From NCBI GenBank assembly GCA_016785225.1, contig JAFBJZ010000660.1:4277001-4341000 (forward strand): a stretch of DNA of 64,000 nucleotides, in the 5' to 3' direction. Below the pieces are notes generated by a model that worked only from the letters and a program-made list of their open reading frames with translations, made no database searches and was not told the DNA's origin. The translations under genes and the position numbers were made by a program. The stretch's first letter is position 1. Every line of letters begins with the position of its first letter. Source of the stretch: Psettodes erumei. Taxonomy: Eukaryota > Chordata > Actinopteri > Pleuronectiformes > Psettodidae. Positions 12,201 through 26,300 of the stretch are shown here, piece after piece.

Positions 12201-14225
12201 TGAATCTGACAGTCACATAACATAGAAGTTATATTGGGACATCAGCACCTGTTTTGGTTCCTTGGAGTTTAGTTGAGGCACTACAACAGTCTGCACTCAG
12301 CCACACAGCCAGAATCGTTGCACAGATGTTGAGTGGGGAGCCCTAAGACTGAGCACAGTCAACTCATTACATATTGAGTTAGTCAGTCAGATAGAAAAAA
12401 AAACAAAAACAGAATCGTTGTGAGGCAAAACATCAGCACAAGCAAGGCTGTTTTAGAGGAGCTGGCCCTATGAATGAACTCGGGGAAAATGGCAGCAAAC
12501 CAAAAGAGATTAATCATATGTAACAAATTGTTTTGCTAACATCTTTTCCAATATCCTCAAACATGCCAAGGATTTGAAACATTTTGCCAGGGTGTAAAAT
12601 AATCTTACCCAAACAATGATGCACATGGTGACATAGCAACTGTAAGTGCTTCATCAGCTTGTGACAGTAACTGGTTAAAATTACTGCATGTGCTGATGGG
12701 AAGGAAGGTATTGCAATTGGTTTCTATCAGTGAGGGAGTAAAAGAGTAGGAGTGGGGCTTTTGTGGGCGGGTGTTTTGTATTTAGGCCAAGGGTGGGCAG
12801 AGAATGGCACATGGCAACAGATTTGAGGAAACAGCTGATAATCCCACAGGAAACAGTGATCACTGGCTTGAGGGCAGTTGTGGTCAGAGGTTGAGTGACT
12901 TGTTTACTCAGTAAAGCCGACGGTGCCATGTGAGGATGTGGTGGATATGGCTTAAAAGGAAAATGCTTAGGTGCACTGAGGTGGTGGAGGCTGAGTAGTT
13001 AGATTGGAAAGATAGTGTGCCGCATGGAGAATGGACGCAGAGCACTGAGTAAGACTTTGTGGTTAGCAAGTGAATTAGGGATTTGTGTGCAGCAGTGTCT
13101 GTGGCAGCAGTGAGCGGTAGGAGGTGAATACAACTCTGGAAAAAGCAATGGGCATGGGCCACTGGTATTTGCACTTGAGAGCCTCAGTGATATTCAAACA
13201 TATTCAGGGTAGGTAGCTAATGAGTTATACTCCCTTTTCAATGGTTCTCAAAATAGCACAGTGCCCTGGTTTCCTTTTGTGGCTTATTACTTTAAGAAAG
13301 ACAGAATTAACTCATTAATTAAGTCAATCAAACCACATTGTTTAATGTCATTTATTGTTCACGATCATTGAAATATTCAGTTCCTCTCAGCTCTATATAG
13401 CTTTTAAGTTCCTTTCAGCTCATTGTTTCGATTGCAAATAGACAAAGTCAAAAAGAGACAAAGAGACAAATATTTTTATCTGGCATAGATAGAAACCAAA
13501 TACAGAGCTAATAAAGTGTGTACATGTTGGACAAGCATTCACCAAGTGGACACTAATATGACTCCAACTGAGTACTTAAGTACAGTAGTTGGCTAGATGT
13601 GTATATAAGCAAATAATTGCTAACACGTTCATCGTATCAACTTTAAAAGGTGATACTATGTCTGTGTTGTTGCACTGCCCTAACTGGACAAAAAAATTAA
13701 AATAAAGTGAGTCATGACAAATGCTTACGGAATGATGATATACATGGATTTCCTGTTGTTATGCTTTAAACCTTACCACACAAAGCTTAACTAGAACACC
13801 TTCATCTAATGCTCAGGTTGACCTTTGGTGCATCCTCAAAAGAGACAACATGACCAAAATGCACAAATGCTTCTTCTTTCCATGTATATACAGTGCTTGA
13901 ATCATTTATTGTTTGATTTAACCCATATTTTACAGAGCACAGCCAACATTCTGGTCATATAACGCAAAGCATCACACCCTGTTTTTTAAATGTGTGTGAA
14001 GATGAAGGTCATGGAGAAGTTTTGTGTAGTAAGGCTTTGACCTTAAAGTCAAAGTGGAGATAGGATAAGTCCTTAAACCAAACATCTCAATAATGGAAAA
14101 ACAATTATTTGAAACATTAACTTTTGTCAAGGCAAAAATAACTCAGGGACCACCTGTCACACATGCTTGCATTGTCCTTTTCTTTTTCCCTGCAATACAA
14201 AGCATGTTTTTCCCTTTTCCTGTAG
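9297..14225. other. Presumed intron upstream of the col21a1 start exon
   Basis: No recognisable coding exon. The segment 12690-13200 is strikingly G-rich and C-poor on the + strand, unlike its AT-rich flanks, and may be an old mobile element. TGAGTACTTAAGTACAGTAG near 13570 recalls the terminus of the hAT-like miniature elements found elsewhere in the window. Confidence 0.45.
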
Positions 14226-14353
14226 GTGCACAATTGGAACTTGGTACTGCTGCATAATGGGTTACAAAGCGACATCCATGCATTGTGTCTTAAGATGCCT
14301 GTGCTTCATGCTTCTCCATTTGTTTAGTACAGCTCAAGATGAAGACATAAGAA
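14226..14353 (+). other. col21a1: col21a1 exon: 5' UTR end and signal peptide
   Basis: After 31 untranslated bases the ATG at 14257 opens a basic, then hydrophobic leader (VLRCLCFMLLHLF) ending near STAQ, followed by acidic DEDI. This is a classic secretory signal with probable cleavage around residue 26. The donor GTAAGA follows at 14354. Confidence 0.85.
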
Positions 14354-17300
14354 GTAAGAGTGCTTCTGTCTTCATTTTCTCACACTTTGTTATGCCTGTT
14401 GACCATTCATTAAAAACTGTCAAATGCATACAACTGGCAGATTTCATGTGTAAATGCATTTGATTGAATGTATTCCACCAACCAAGCTGTGTTTATTGAA
14501 ACCATTACTATGCACTGCTGATTGTTTATTTCCTGTCTGCTTCAGGTTGTAGGACCGCACCATGTGATTTGGTCTTTATTCTTGATGGCTCGTGGAGTGT
14601 TGAAGATGTCAATTTTGAAATTGTAAAGCGATGGCTTGTCAATATAACAAAAAGCTTCAACATTGGACAGAAGTTTACCCAGGTTGGAGTTGTCCAGTAC
14701 AGCGATGACCCCGTTTTAGAAATACCTCTTGGGAGGTACTCCTCCAACAAAGACCTCATCAAAGCGATGGAGTCCATTGAGTACATGGGGGGAAACACAA
14801 GGACGGGCACAGCCATTAAGTTTGCTACAGAAAAATTGTTTGGCCTCTCTGAGCGTGGCCCACAAGGCATTTCCAGAATTGCTGTTGTCCTCACAGATGG
14901 GAAGTCTCAAGATGAGGTTTTGAAAGCTGCAGAGGCAGCAAGGAAAAAAGGAGTAATTCTGTTTGCAATTGGTGTTGGGTCAGAGACAGAAGAGGCCGAG
15001 TTGAGGGACATTGCAAACAGGCCATTTTCAACATATGTTTTCTCTGTTGAGGACTACAAAGCAATTTCCAGAATCATACAGGTCATACGACAGAAGCTGT
15101 GCGAAGGTAAGCAAATGCTGATCAGTGTCTGGAGACAGAAGGGTTTTTTTTTATCCTTATTTACTTAATATCACATTCATGACAGTATCAGTGGCATCAC
15201 TTCAGCTCAGACTACTCCATATGTCATTCTGCTTCTTGTTTCTCCATTGTCTCTTACAATTTTTTCCCCTATGTATGTTCATTTCACTGTGTTTGCTGCT
15301 GCAGAGACTGTTTGCCCAGCAAGAATTCCCATAGATTCCCGTGATGAGAAGGGTTTCGATATTCTGTTGCATTTAAATTTGGCCAAAAAGACAAAGAACA
15401 CACAAGGGACATTTTACGGCACCAGGGCCTATGAAGTGACATCTCGTGTTGACTTGAGTGAAGCTACACGGTAATCATTTAATATTTATATGTTCTTCAT
15501 CACATTATTTACGAATTGACTGACTTTTTTATCTGGCAATTCAGGAATCTCTTCCCTGATGGCCTGCCTCCATCATATGTTTTCGTGGCCACTTTGAGGT
15601 ATAAAGGATCTGTGACAGCTGAAGAGTGGGACCTGTGGAGAATACAGACTCCAGATGGAAATCCGCAGATGGCGGTGACTCTAAATGGACTGGACCGCAC
15701 TGTCATGTTTACCACAACCAGTAATGCACCGACTGGAACGCAAACGGTTGCATTTTCACAACAGACAGCAAGGGTAATGCAATACTGTCACTTTCATGTA
15801 CTCTTAAAGGGGAAATTTATTTTTGCATGTGAGTTTTAGTTGTTTGTTTTTTAATGTCTTTATCCAAACGCTGCCAATAGGTACCATTATATTAATGGCT
15901 ACTATTTCTTGTTCTTTTTTTATGACAAAACAAGCTGTTTGATGAGAAATGGCACCAACTGCGGCTGCTGGTCACTGAGGAGGATGTTACCCTTTATGTT
16001 GATGACCTGGAAATAGAAACTCTGTCCTTGGATCCCCCTGTTGGCATTTTCATCAATGGAAAAACCCAAGTTGGAAAATATGTCAGAAAGGAAACAACAG
16101 TTCCAGTAAGATTATCAGCATTATAAACTCTGTTTTCATGAAATACGATTTGTATGAAGTAACCCAGTACATCAACGTCACTATAGAAAGTGGGAACAAT
16201 TTGTTTAATGAAAAGATAAGGACATAACATTGACATACGTGTTAAACTATATCACAGGACTGCAGGGTTTATTGTTGCCCCCTGAGAGACATGCTTAACT
16301 CCATGGATAATAAATCCATGGAAAATGAGCCTTTTGCTCCACAAGGTCTTGTTTATCTTTGTTTTATTTGCCTCAGTTGGCATAATTTGCACCAAAAAGG
16401 TTGTATTCATAGTAAATCATAATTGTGCTGTGTTCTAGATTGCTCTGCAAAAGGCTATATAGTGTTGACTTTCTTGGACATTGGAAAAAATACAGCCCTG
16501 CAAACACAATATAGCATTTTTGTAATGCTACAACTATGGAAGAGAAGAGAAACTGAGTTCTGCACAATGCATCCATTTATTGTAATAGGCAATGTGATGT
16601 AACGCATTTTATAATGAAACAGCAGCACAAACTGATAATTCAGAATACCTCAGACACATGTAGGCAATTAGGTAGGTCTGGCATTGTTGCATCATCATTC
16701 ATGACTTTGTCCTGTGTCAGTCAGTGTGCTGACTCATCACTACAGTTGTGGATATTAACATGAGCACAGCTTGGCAGTGAATGTTATTGTGTGTACTGAC
16801 CCTCTGTTATAAGGATCATGATGGTTTAAGTCATTAACAAAATGAATGTACTTTTTTTTGTAACTGGACACTTTAAAGTCCAACGTGATTGGACCACAGT
16901 GCAGTTTTAAATACCATTTCAATAGTATTAGCCATCAGACCAGACCAGGCATTCTTATCATGTTTAAAACTAAATACAGGCCATGTAGATTGATCTGCGC
17001 TTGCAGTCATGCAGCCGTACTAATGTTTTCATGCGGCTGGAAATAATATAAATGTGCGATGATCATCTTTCTGCTTACATGGTAACTGAACAGTCAATGT
17101 ACTGGAGCCAATTTACCACCAACATCAACAAAATAGCAAATAATGGAAGAACAGTGTAACGTCGCTACAGAACACTCCCGGGGAGGTCTGGCAACATTGG
17201 AGCAGCTCAATGCTGATTGAGGGCATTTATCTTTCCTTAAACAGTTAAACAATAGCAACTTCAATTCATTAGTGGTGAAGCACTGATATTAAATGTTGCA

Positions 17301-20300
17301 AAATTGCCCCAACATTACACTTTATTTTGTTAGTGTGTTGGGAGTCTCCAGCAGCGGAGGTTGTGTTTAACAAGAAGTTCTTCTTTCTTTTGTTTTTAAA
17401 TTGTCTTTAGTTTGAAATTCAGAAACTTCGCATCTACTGTGACCCTGAGCAGAATAACAGAGAGACTGCGTGTGAAATACCTGGAGTTGTAAGTACAACA
17501 GTCTGCCTGGCTCTGCACTTGTTTTTTAGTCCAACAGCCACAAAGATAGCTTCCCCTCACCTACTTCACACCTTATCCAGCTAGATCTGTTTCTGCTCTG
17601 AAACACACCACCATGGTGGTGCAGCCCATCAGCTGCCTCCAACTACAAGGCATGAAATAAAGCTATCTTGCTTTATACTTTGCTAGAACTGTGTATTGTA
17701 GTGTTGTATAGTAAATGTGCAAACTCAGCACATTCATCATGAGTCACATCTGTTTATGCATAAAATAATTTGTTGGAGGAGGTCCCATGGCTCAGCTTCA
17801 AACATACTGCTCTCAGTATATTTTTTTTACTGTCTGCTGGCCTTAAATATGTTTGTGAAGCAGTGGACCATTGTTATGTTGGCCTGGAAATTGCTACAAT
17901 CACAAACCCAGTGCCAAATTACTGTTTTTAATGTGAAGCTGTTGGATAAAAATATCAAAAGGGACAAGATGAGAAGCCTAAAATGACACAGGCTTGCCAG
18001 GCACTAGTGCCTTTCTCTGTGTGCTTCTCAATGGTTTATTTGCTGTAGAATATCCAATTATCAATTTCCTTTTGAAAGGAAGCTCAGACGCATCTCTGGC
18101 AAAACTTCACATCATTTGATATCAGTACAGGAATATACTTGTTGCTCACAAGTTTCATTTTATCACAGTGAAGCAGATAATACATTATGTGATACAAATT
18201 CAACATACAGCATTTACTAAAAATGTCCTTGTTTTTCTTGTCACAGCTCCTGAAATGTGTAGATTTGTTGTTTTCTTCTGTTTCATATCATAATAAGATG
18301 GATATCTCTGGTGTCTCAAATCAAGATCAATTAATGACAGAAATTAATAAACATTGTACACAGTGTCTAGTTATGCTTGTCCTTTTCAGTGCTCCAACAG
18401 TCCAGATTACACTGAACCCACTCCAAAACCTTGTGCTTGTCCCCCCGGAGCCCCTGGACTTCCAGGAATGAAGGTCAGTCAATCTCTTTCCTCTCATTCT
18501 TTGTCTTGTGTGTCATGTTATTGTCTTATATATCTGATAAGAAAATATTGACACACTGAAAACCACATCACAAAACATTTACCAAGCACACATGGATATC
18601 AGACATCAGAGCTTGTTTCCTGCTCCAGCACACCCTGGTGTTCAGACCACTGGTTAAATATTTACTTTGAAAGCGGTGGTCTGTTGAGATTAAATGAGAG
18701 AAAACTCAATCTTCAACAGAGTTGATTTGTGTAAACTCAGAAATGACACAGAGACTGAATGGCTTCTGTTTGGGAGACAGAGCACAAACTGTCTTTATAA
18801 GAGCTTATCCTTAAGGGAATGTGTGCTGAATTCCCAGGTGATGTCTAAATCCTGCTGCCTGTGTCAGATAACTACATGATGAGCACACAAGGTTGCACTT
18901 TACCGAGAGGTCAGATCCAACTTGTAATTTCAAACCCATAAACACAGATTTCCTTCATGCCAAAACCATTGCAGTGTGGGAGGTTTTAGCACTTTTATCT
19001 CATAAATACACAATTACCTGCTGAAAATGTACAGTTCGAGTTATGGACACATTAAATACCCTATTTTCTCTTCACTTAGGCAAATTGAGGCTTGCCATAG
19101 TCAGTGAGTCATGGTTTCTCTTGTAAGATCCTGCTGTACTGTACTGTTTGCTGAAAACAAACCAGACCACTGCCTAAGATAAACACTGGTTAGAATGGAA
19201 AATTACCAAACTAAGGAATAAACTCTACATCCTCTGTCTTTATTGATCACAGGGTATCAACCAAACAATAGCAGCCCCGGTCATAAAAGCCTTTACATGA
19301 GGCTCTCAGAGAGATATTACCTTAGCAACAAAACTCTGTGTTAATAAAACTTACATGGTTTCAGGCATGTTTGCATTTATAAGGTCACCGCTGTGTTTTT
19401 ACTACATTTACTAATAGATCCAAAATGCCGGGGCCATTGCTGGCTGGCAGATGTTCCTTGTTTAACCCCACACAGTGCTCAAGAGCATCTTATGTGGTTT
19501 ATAGTTGAATTAAATTAATGAAATCAACACTCTATGCTTGAGAGAGTGTATTGTTGCCAGGGATGTTTGAATTTGATCAATACATGCTGCTTTGGTTGAC
19601 AAAGAAGCACAATTTAGATAGATACATGTGATTAAGGTACCTCGTTCCACTTTTTTCTATAGGGAGAACAAGGAAACCCCGGCAAACCTGGTCAGCCTGG
19701 ACCTGCTGGTGCTGATGGTAAGCCTGTGAGTACTACATAGTTCAATATGCAAACATACAGCACATAACTGCCAACAGCACTGTCACAGCAGCATCTGAGT
19801 AAACACCAAACCCAAATTTGAGTTAATGTATCCATTAGGTCATGACAATTTCTACTTCTTAATTTTATGTGGTCAGGACTGCATTGGAATTCCATAAACA
19901 CAGTGGTAAATACGCCTGTTTGCTTATTTATTTTCCAGTGGGTAAATTTAAAAAAAAAAAACATGTCTGATTATAGCAATAGTGGTGATTTTGTATGATG
20001 AAAACCAACCAAAGGTGAACCACATCTTCTATAGCATGATCAAACAGCCAGAAAAAGAGTCCACCCCTTAGCCCAGAGCGAATATGTGCATGGCTGATGT
20101 CAGTGTTTAACAGAGTGTGTGTTTCTCCTATCCCTGTTTTGCTTATATTTAAGGGTATTCATGGTATTAGAGGGAGTCCAGGGCTGCCAGGTCTACCAGG
20201 ACTACGGGTGAAGAAAATTTCACTTGCTCTGCCTCAAAATCAAATTCAGTATCAGGGATAAAAAAAAAAAATCTAAGCTGTGTGTGTGTTTGTTTGTTTT

Positions 20301-23300
20301 TATTTCCTCTACCAGGGGCCACGTGGGGCATACGGGTACAAAGGGGAGCAAGGGAGCCCCGGTGTTTCGGTAGGAAGGACTAAAAGCACATTCATAGCAC
20401 AGTGGGTTTCATTGTCATGCCATCAAACTGATCTGTGGTGATACAAGTCTGTACTTTTAGGGAGAGCGGGGTATACCTGGATTACCAGGATCGCTTGGAC
20501 AACCAGGAGAGAAGGTGGTTATTTTCAATACTCAGACATGCAACCTATATACTTCTGCTACATAATACTGTATTGTGTTTTATTTGTAACAATGATCCTG
20601 CCCCTTTTTCCAGAATATCCTCTACAAGATTTTTGTCTAAGTTAGGATTTGGTGAAATTGATGATTGTGTTGAGTGACCAAAGCTAAATGAAAGAAATTT
20701 TAGTTCAAACGTTAAAAAAAACGCACTGAATTGTCAAGATAAATCTTATTTTTTATGAGATCAGATACAGGATTAACAGGAAATCCCTGCTAGACACATC
20801 AACTTGAGCCGTTTGAACATTATTGCATCAATCACTCCAGAAACCACATGTTATGAATATAAAGCCAGATCCCTTGGGAGAGAAAAAAAATGCAGCCTCT
20901 ATACGATGGGACAAAAGTGCTTTGCAGAGAGAGCATGACAGCCATCAGAGACTTTTTAAATGTGTTCATATTTCCTGACTTTTGCTCTGCCATTTCTGAG
21001 TAAGCGCAACAGTTTTTCTTTCTTTGCTATTTTAGGGAACCACAGGTGTATTTCTTATTTCTGCCTTGTGTTTTCCCCTCATTTGCATCTCATTCTTGCT
21101 CCTTAGCCTCCTGATTACAGTAAATCTGATCTAGAGATGCAAGGAAGAGATGTGAAGTTTTGAATCAAGGCAACATGAGACCCCAGAAAGTCTAACAAAA
21201 CAGATCACACCCCCACAGAGGGAACTGGACAGTATGTCCCTTGCTGGAGGCCATCCATTTGAAATAAAACCTTGTAATCCAATGAAACCAACCTGGCTCT
21301 AGTGCACACCACCTGCTCCAATATTCCCTTCTGTTGTTGGGAAGGAGATTTATGTATAAACAGATCCTAGTAAAATGAGAATTAGTATTCTTTTACCAGA
21401 TGAAAAACCTGACAGCTCAACCTGTTTCACATTCAAGGCTAGGGTGAGAATTTCGTCTGCTGCAATACTGTATATAGAAGCAGTTGAGGACAGCAAATCC
21501 TAGCTGAAGTATCAATATAGTAAGAAATCAATACATTGCCTGAGGTAGCCTTGCCTGGAGAATTACCTCTTCCACTGTCAAACAGTCGTGTGTTACTAGC
21601 AGCTATCATGATATATGCAGTAACAATGTCAATGACAGCAAAAGTATATGAGCCACAAGGACTAAGTACCTGTGAGCAATGCATCAGAACCAGTCCAAAC
21701 AAAAGAGGAGCAGATCTTTCTTGAACTTTCCTACTGCTCCATTCGCTTTGATGTCCATCTGAGCAACATCTTGCGTCATTCCGAGATGCACTGAAGTAAT
21801 GCATCCTCTCCAGCTTGCATCACCCCGTCATATCATCCTGCTTTGTAATTAGTGTGACCAACAGGGAGCCCCCTGCCAGCTGGCTGAAGTGAGACCAGCT
21901 CAAGCAGTTAATGCCCTTTTGAACATGTTCTCAGCAGACTGCAGTCACATGTCTGCACCTGGAGCAAATCCTCCAGTACCATCTGTCCAATCACAGTTTC
22001 AGTCTCAGGTCCAGGATGTATTAATTTACATTTTTGCTGGTTTACTTGTGATGTGATCAAATACTTTGGGTTTTTGCCATGTAAAAACACAAAAAGAGAG
22101 AATACATGGAAGGACTGCATTTCTGAAAAGCAGGGCAATTTACTGCATCTGTTTTTCCCATTTTTAGTTATACTTAACACATTAAGGGTTCATGACTTTT
22201 TCTGGTCCATCAAAGGACTCTTTTAAAATCCCATAATTAGACAGGTAATTACTGTAATGGTCTGAGGCATTGTCTAGAAGGTGCACTGCAAATGGTTTTG
22301 CAAGTTAAAACAAGACAAATGTGCTCAATGTTCGGAAAATCCCTGGCTAAATACCTTCAACAAACAGAAAAAATTTCCATCGTACTGTGGATAAAAAGGT
22401 AAATATTTTGTAACACTACTAGTCAAATGTATAATCAGTTTGACTAGTGGTCAAGCTCCCTCCGATGCTGGACACTCTAATGTGGTTTTGGGACATTACA
22501 TAACTACATCAGTAAGAGTCATAATTACATGCTAATGAAAGTCATGCATATACACAGAAAAAGTGCTTTATATCTACATCTACATGAAGACATAATGACT
22601 TAAACATGTCAGGCTCACATTAAACCAGTACAAAAACAACTTCACTAAGAGCAGTAAATGCATCAATAAATAGACCTTTCACATATCTAACAAAATATGC
22701 ACAGCACCTCTTATATATGAAGCAGAAAAGAGCACTCGTGCCAATGACACCTCCAAACATATTACGAACCGACTTATTCTTTTTAAGAGAAGCGAAAAAC
22801 TTAATTTTTAGTCGAAGCAGCACAATTTCCCTCATGACTGGGTCAAACGATGTTTTGCCATCCAGGAAAACTAAAGAGCCTCCAAGCAATAGAAAACAAT
22901 CTCCGTTATTGGGAATCCTCATCTTGTACAGTATTTTCTTTGGATACAGACTTACAAACTGCAAACTACATCCCAAATTGTTCCCATATTGTGACACCAC
23001 CAAAGGGTGTACCCTCATTTTCCTGGCATAAGTTCTAGAGAATGGAAACATTAGATGTCTGCAAAATTAAACCAAAAGCACATAATTCAAGAACACAAGA
23101 GGAAAAAAAGATGTTAGCCAAAAAAATTGGTTATGTTTGTATATTAACAGTCTGTAATACTTGTTCATGACAACAGTCATTCATCACCCTTGAAGGGACA
23201 TTGTATAACTAATTATGTGAACTTTCAGTCTGTGCTATTTGTGCGGGTAGCTCATTAACATTGTATCCACATCGTCTGTACTCATTTTGTCAGAAATCAA

Positions 23301-26300
23301 TATTAGTAACTAGAAACCCACAGCCCAGCGTAGGTAGAGAGCAAGCCTGCCTCAAAGTTTCTGTTCATGTCTGCCTACTGAAAGTAGGCTTCGGCATTCA
23401 AGAACACACCAGTTACTGCTTACACTATTTATATTAGCACCTATCCATGTTTAATGATTCCTAGCATTGGGAACACAGTCCAACACAACAGTAAAACTCA
23501 CTGTAGCATGAAGACAAATGAAACTCAAACACTGGTTGGCTTCTATGTTTGTGTCTTCACTGCCCAGGCTGCAGCGCTGCCAGCCAGTGGCACCCTGAGC
23601 CTCTGAATCCCTTTGTCATGATTGCTTGCTTTTGACTGGAATGGAAACACAACTTCTGTGATGGCCACAGCTGGAGAGATTTTTGATATATATTTCAATA
23701 CCAGCAGAAGATGAATTCCTTCCTGAAACCTGTTGTGTGTGTTATTTTTGGAAATGACGTCATATTCAATTGATGTCATCCACAAAGTTCCTTAAGCCAG
23801 CCAGTAATAACTACATAATTTGTGGGCAATGATTTGCTCCCTCTTGAGGTTATTAGCATAAGTTTGAATGCCGGAATGCAAGACTGGAGGAAACAAATCA
23901 TGTAGTGTCTCGCCTCATTCCAAGATCATGCGTTTTCATTCTGAAAATGTGAAAATACAGTGATGTATCATTTCTTCGAGTTTTGGCAGTGTGCACCATT
24001 TACTAACGTGTAGTTTTAGGTCATCCAGTCCAGCTTTTAAAATGCCAGAACTGATGTAGTGAAACATGTCACTCCCTTAAGTTTCAGTCCAAATACATTG
24101 TCTGTCCCATAAATACAAGACCACGGCTGACTAATGTCAAACACTGCATATGCGTGCCAATGTGGAGTATTCTTGTCCCACACTGTATATATCGCACATA
24201 TCACATCCTGATCTGACTAATGATTTTTTAAAATTGTTGTGCTTTCTCCTTGTATTACAAACATGGAGATACTACCATATAAATGGCAGATTCATCACTG
24301 TATAAGTCCAGATGTAAATGTAGGCCATCTTAGACCACAAAGGCAGGAATTTAATGTATATACTATATAGATCAATTATAATAATCTTTTAAATCTTAAA
24401 TCTTATTTTTTCTCAGGGCTCTATAGGATCTCCAGGAAGTGTGGGGTTACCAGGAAAAACTGGCCAAGTGGTAAGTGGTGGGTGAAGACAATTTTAAAGG
24501 CTGAGAAAACACTGAACATGACACAAGAAAATTAACTTCAACTTGGATGGGATGGTATTTCCAGGGAGAAAAAGGAAGTATAGGACTTCCTGGGCCACCT
24601 GGCTATCCAGGAAAACCTGTATGTATTCTACAATTCAGAACTCAAATTAAAAACCAGAGCACTTGCTGTTATAATGGTGTCTAAAATCTTTTAATTTGAT
24701 TTCAGGGCCTACCTGGGAGAGATGGAAAGGATGGACTTCCAGGGGGACCCGGTCAAAAGGTCTGTTTGATTTGACTGTACAGAATACTCACTGTATGTTG
24801 CAAAGCTCACTCAGGGATTAGATGAATAACAGAAACATGCGGTTGGCTCAGTGTGCAACAGTCTTAAAAGACTTTACTGTTCCCAAATCTTGTGCTGTCA
24901 GTGTTTGGCAACCAGTGAAAATGGAGTGCTGGTGTCCCCTTTGGCTTTCTCCAAGCCTCATTTGACAATGTCAGTAAACATCAAAAGTGTTCCCTATGTT
25001 TTAGATGGATGTCTTTTTAATAAATCCAACATGACATGGATAGTAAATGTATGGGATAATGATGTGCCTGTGTCAAATCAAGACCTCATAACTCAAAATT
25101 TGGATGAATATTAAATGTGTTAATAATGTTTTTGTGTCTCAACTGCATTAAGGGAGAAGTTGGGACTAGTGGCATTCCTGGTGCTGATGGAAGGGAAGGC
25201 CATCCTGTGAGTTGTAAACGCATGTATTACTGAGTGCACATGTTTGCTATTTTTCAGGCTGTTATTATTGCCTTACATCTTTACTTGGGCTCCTTGAAAT
25301 TGAGAATTTGATGCTAAATGTAATGCAAGTTGTAGATGAATGAAATATGAAATAGGCTAACAGGGGAACTTCATGCATGTGGTTACTACGGTTAACAATG
25401 TTCTTTACAAACAAATCCAAATTGTAGCTGGCATGAAATCATACTGTAAGTAAGACTCAACTGTGAAATAGATGTATAATGTTTTTTTTCTTCATTTTTT
25501 TTGTACTATAGAAAGACTGCAGAGTGTTAAGATATTGTCAGCAGAACAGAGAGTGCCCCTGACAGCCAATAATTTAAGGGTATTTCCCCTGTAGTTCATC
25601 CCAGGATAACCCTGTTATGTAACAAGCAGGCTCCGGCAATAATCTAAGGCAGTGAACGTAACTCAGCATGGGATTGCTGTGGTGCTCTGGCAGATCTGTT
25701 TTAGGAAGAAAGTGTTTCAACTGGGCAGCCACCCCACTGATCATGATTGTAAGTGTCGTCCAGAAGTTTGAGATGGGTCTACAAAAGATGAGTCAGTTGC
25801 TCCACAAGGCTGGAAGCCATTTTTCCCCACCAGAACAACAGAGTTAGTGATGTATCCAGGGAGATGGGATTAGTACTGTACTTCCCTAAGTGAAAACATG
25901 ATGAAGTTAGCACTTCAGCGTTGGGGGATTTCTTCACCTATAGGTTGAGTGTGACTGTGTGGGTGGCTCTATATTTCTGTTTCTGTGCCTGCCAAGATAA
26001 TCCATTCACTATGCGCATATGTTACTCAAACTTGTGTGTGAGGCAACCACTAAGCATCTGCAAGCATTTATCTTAGAAGAAAGTTAAAAAAAAAAAAAAA
26101 ATTAAAGAGGCTTCCCGGTACTTTTGCAGCATGTGTTGAACTGAAATAAACCTCCAGTGTGTTAAACCATTTATTCATAAATCTGTTTCTGTTCTCATTC
26201 TTTTTCCCATGTACAATTTAAAAAACTAAATTGTCTTGTCTTATTGCATGTATCAGCAAATAAAAAACATGCACAGCTTGCAACATATATGCTTCATCTG

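Noticed and set aside
14526..14923. Minus-strand and +2-frame open frames over the vWA exon
   Set aside because: Shadows of the col21a1 vWA exon, whose + strand frame has intact domain motifs and exact splice sites.
25490..25570. An extra col21a1 exon after TACTATAG at 25510
   Set aside because: The following sequence (AAAGACTGCAGAGTG) lacks Gly-X-Y repeat, and the neighbouring exons already join in frame to a length matching human.
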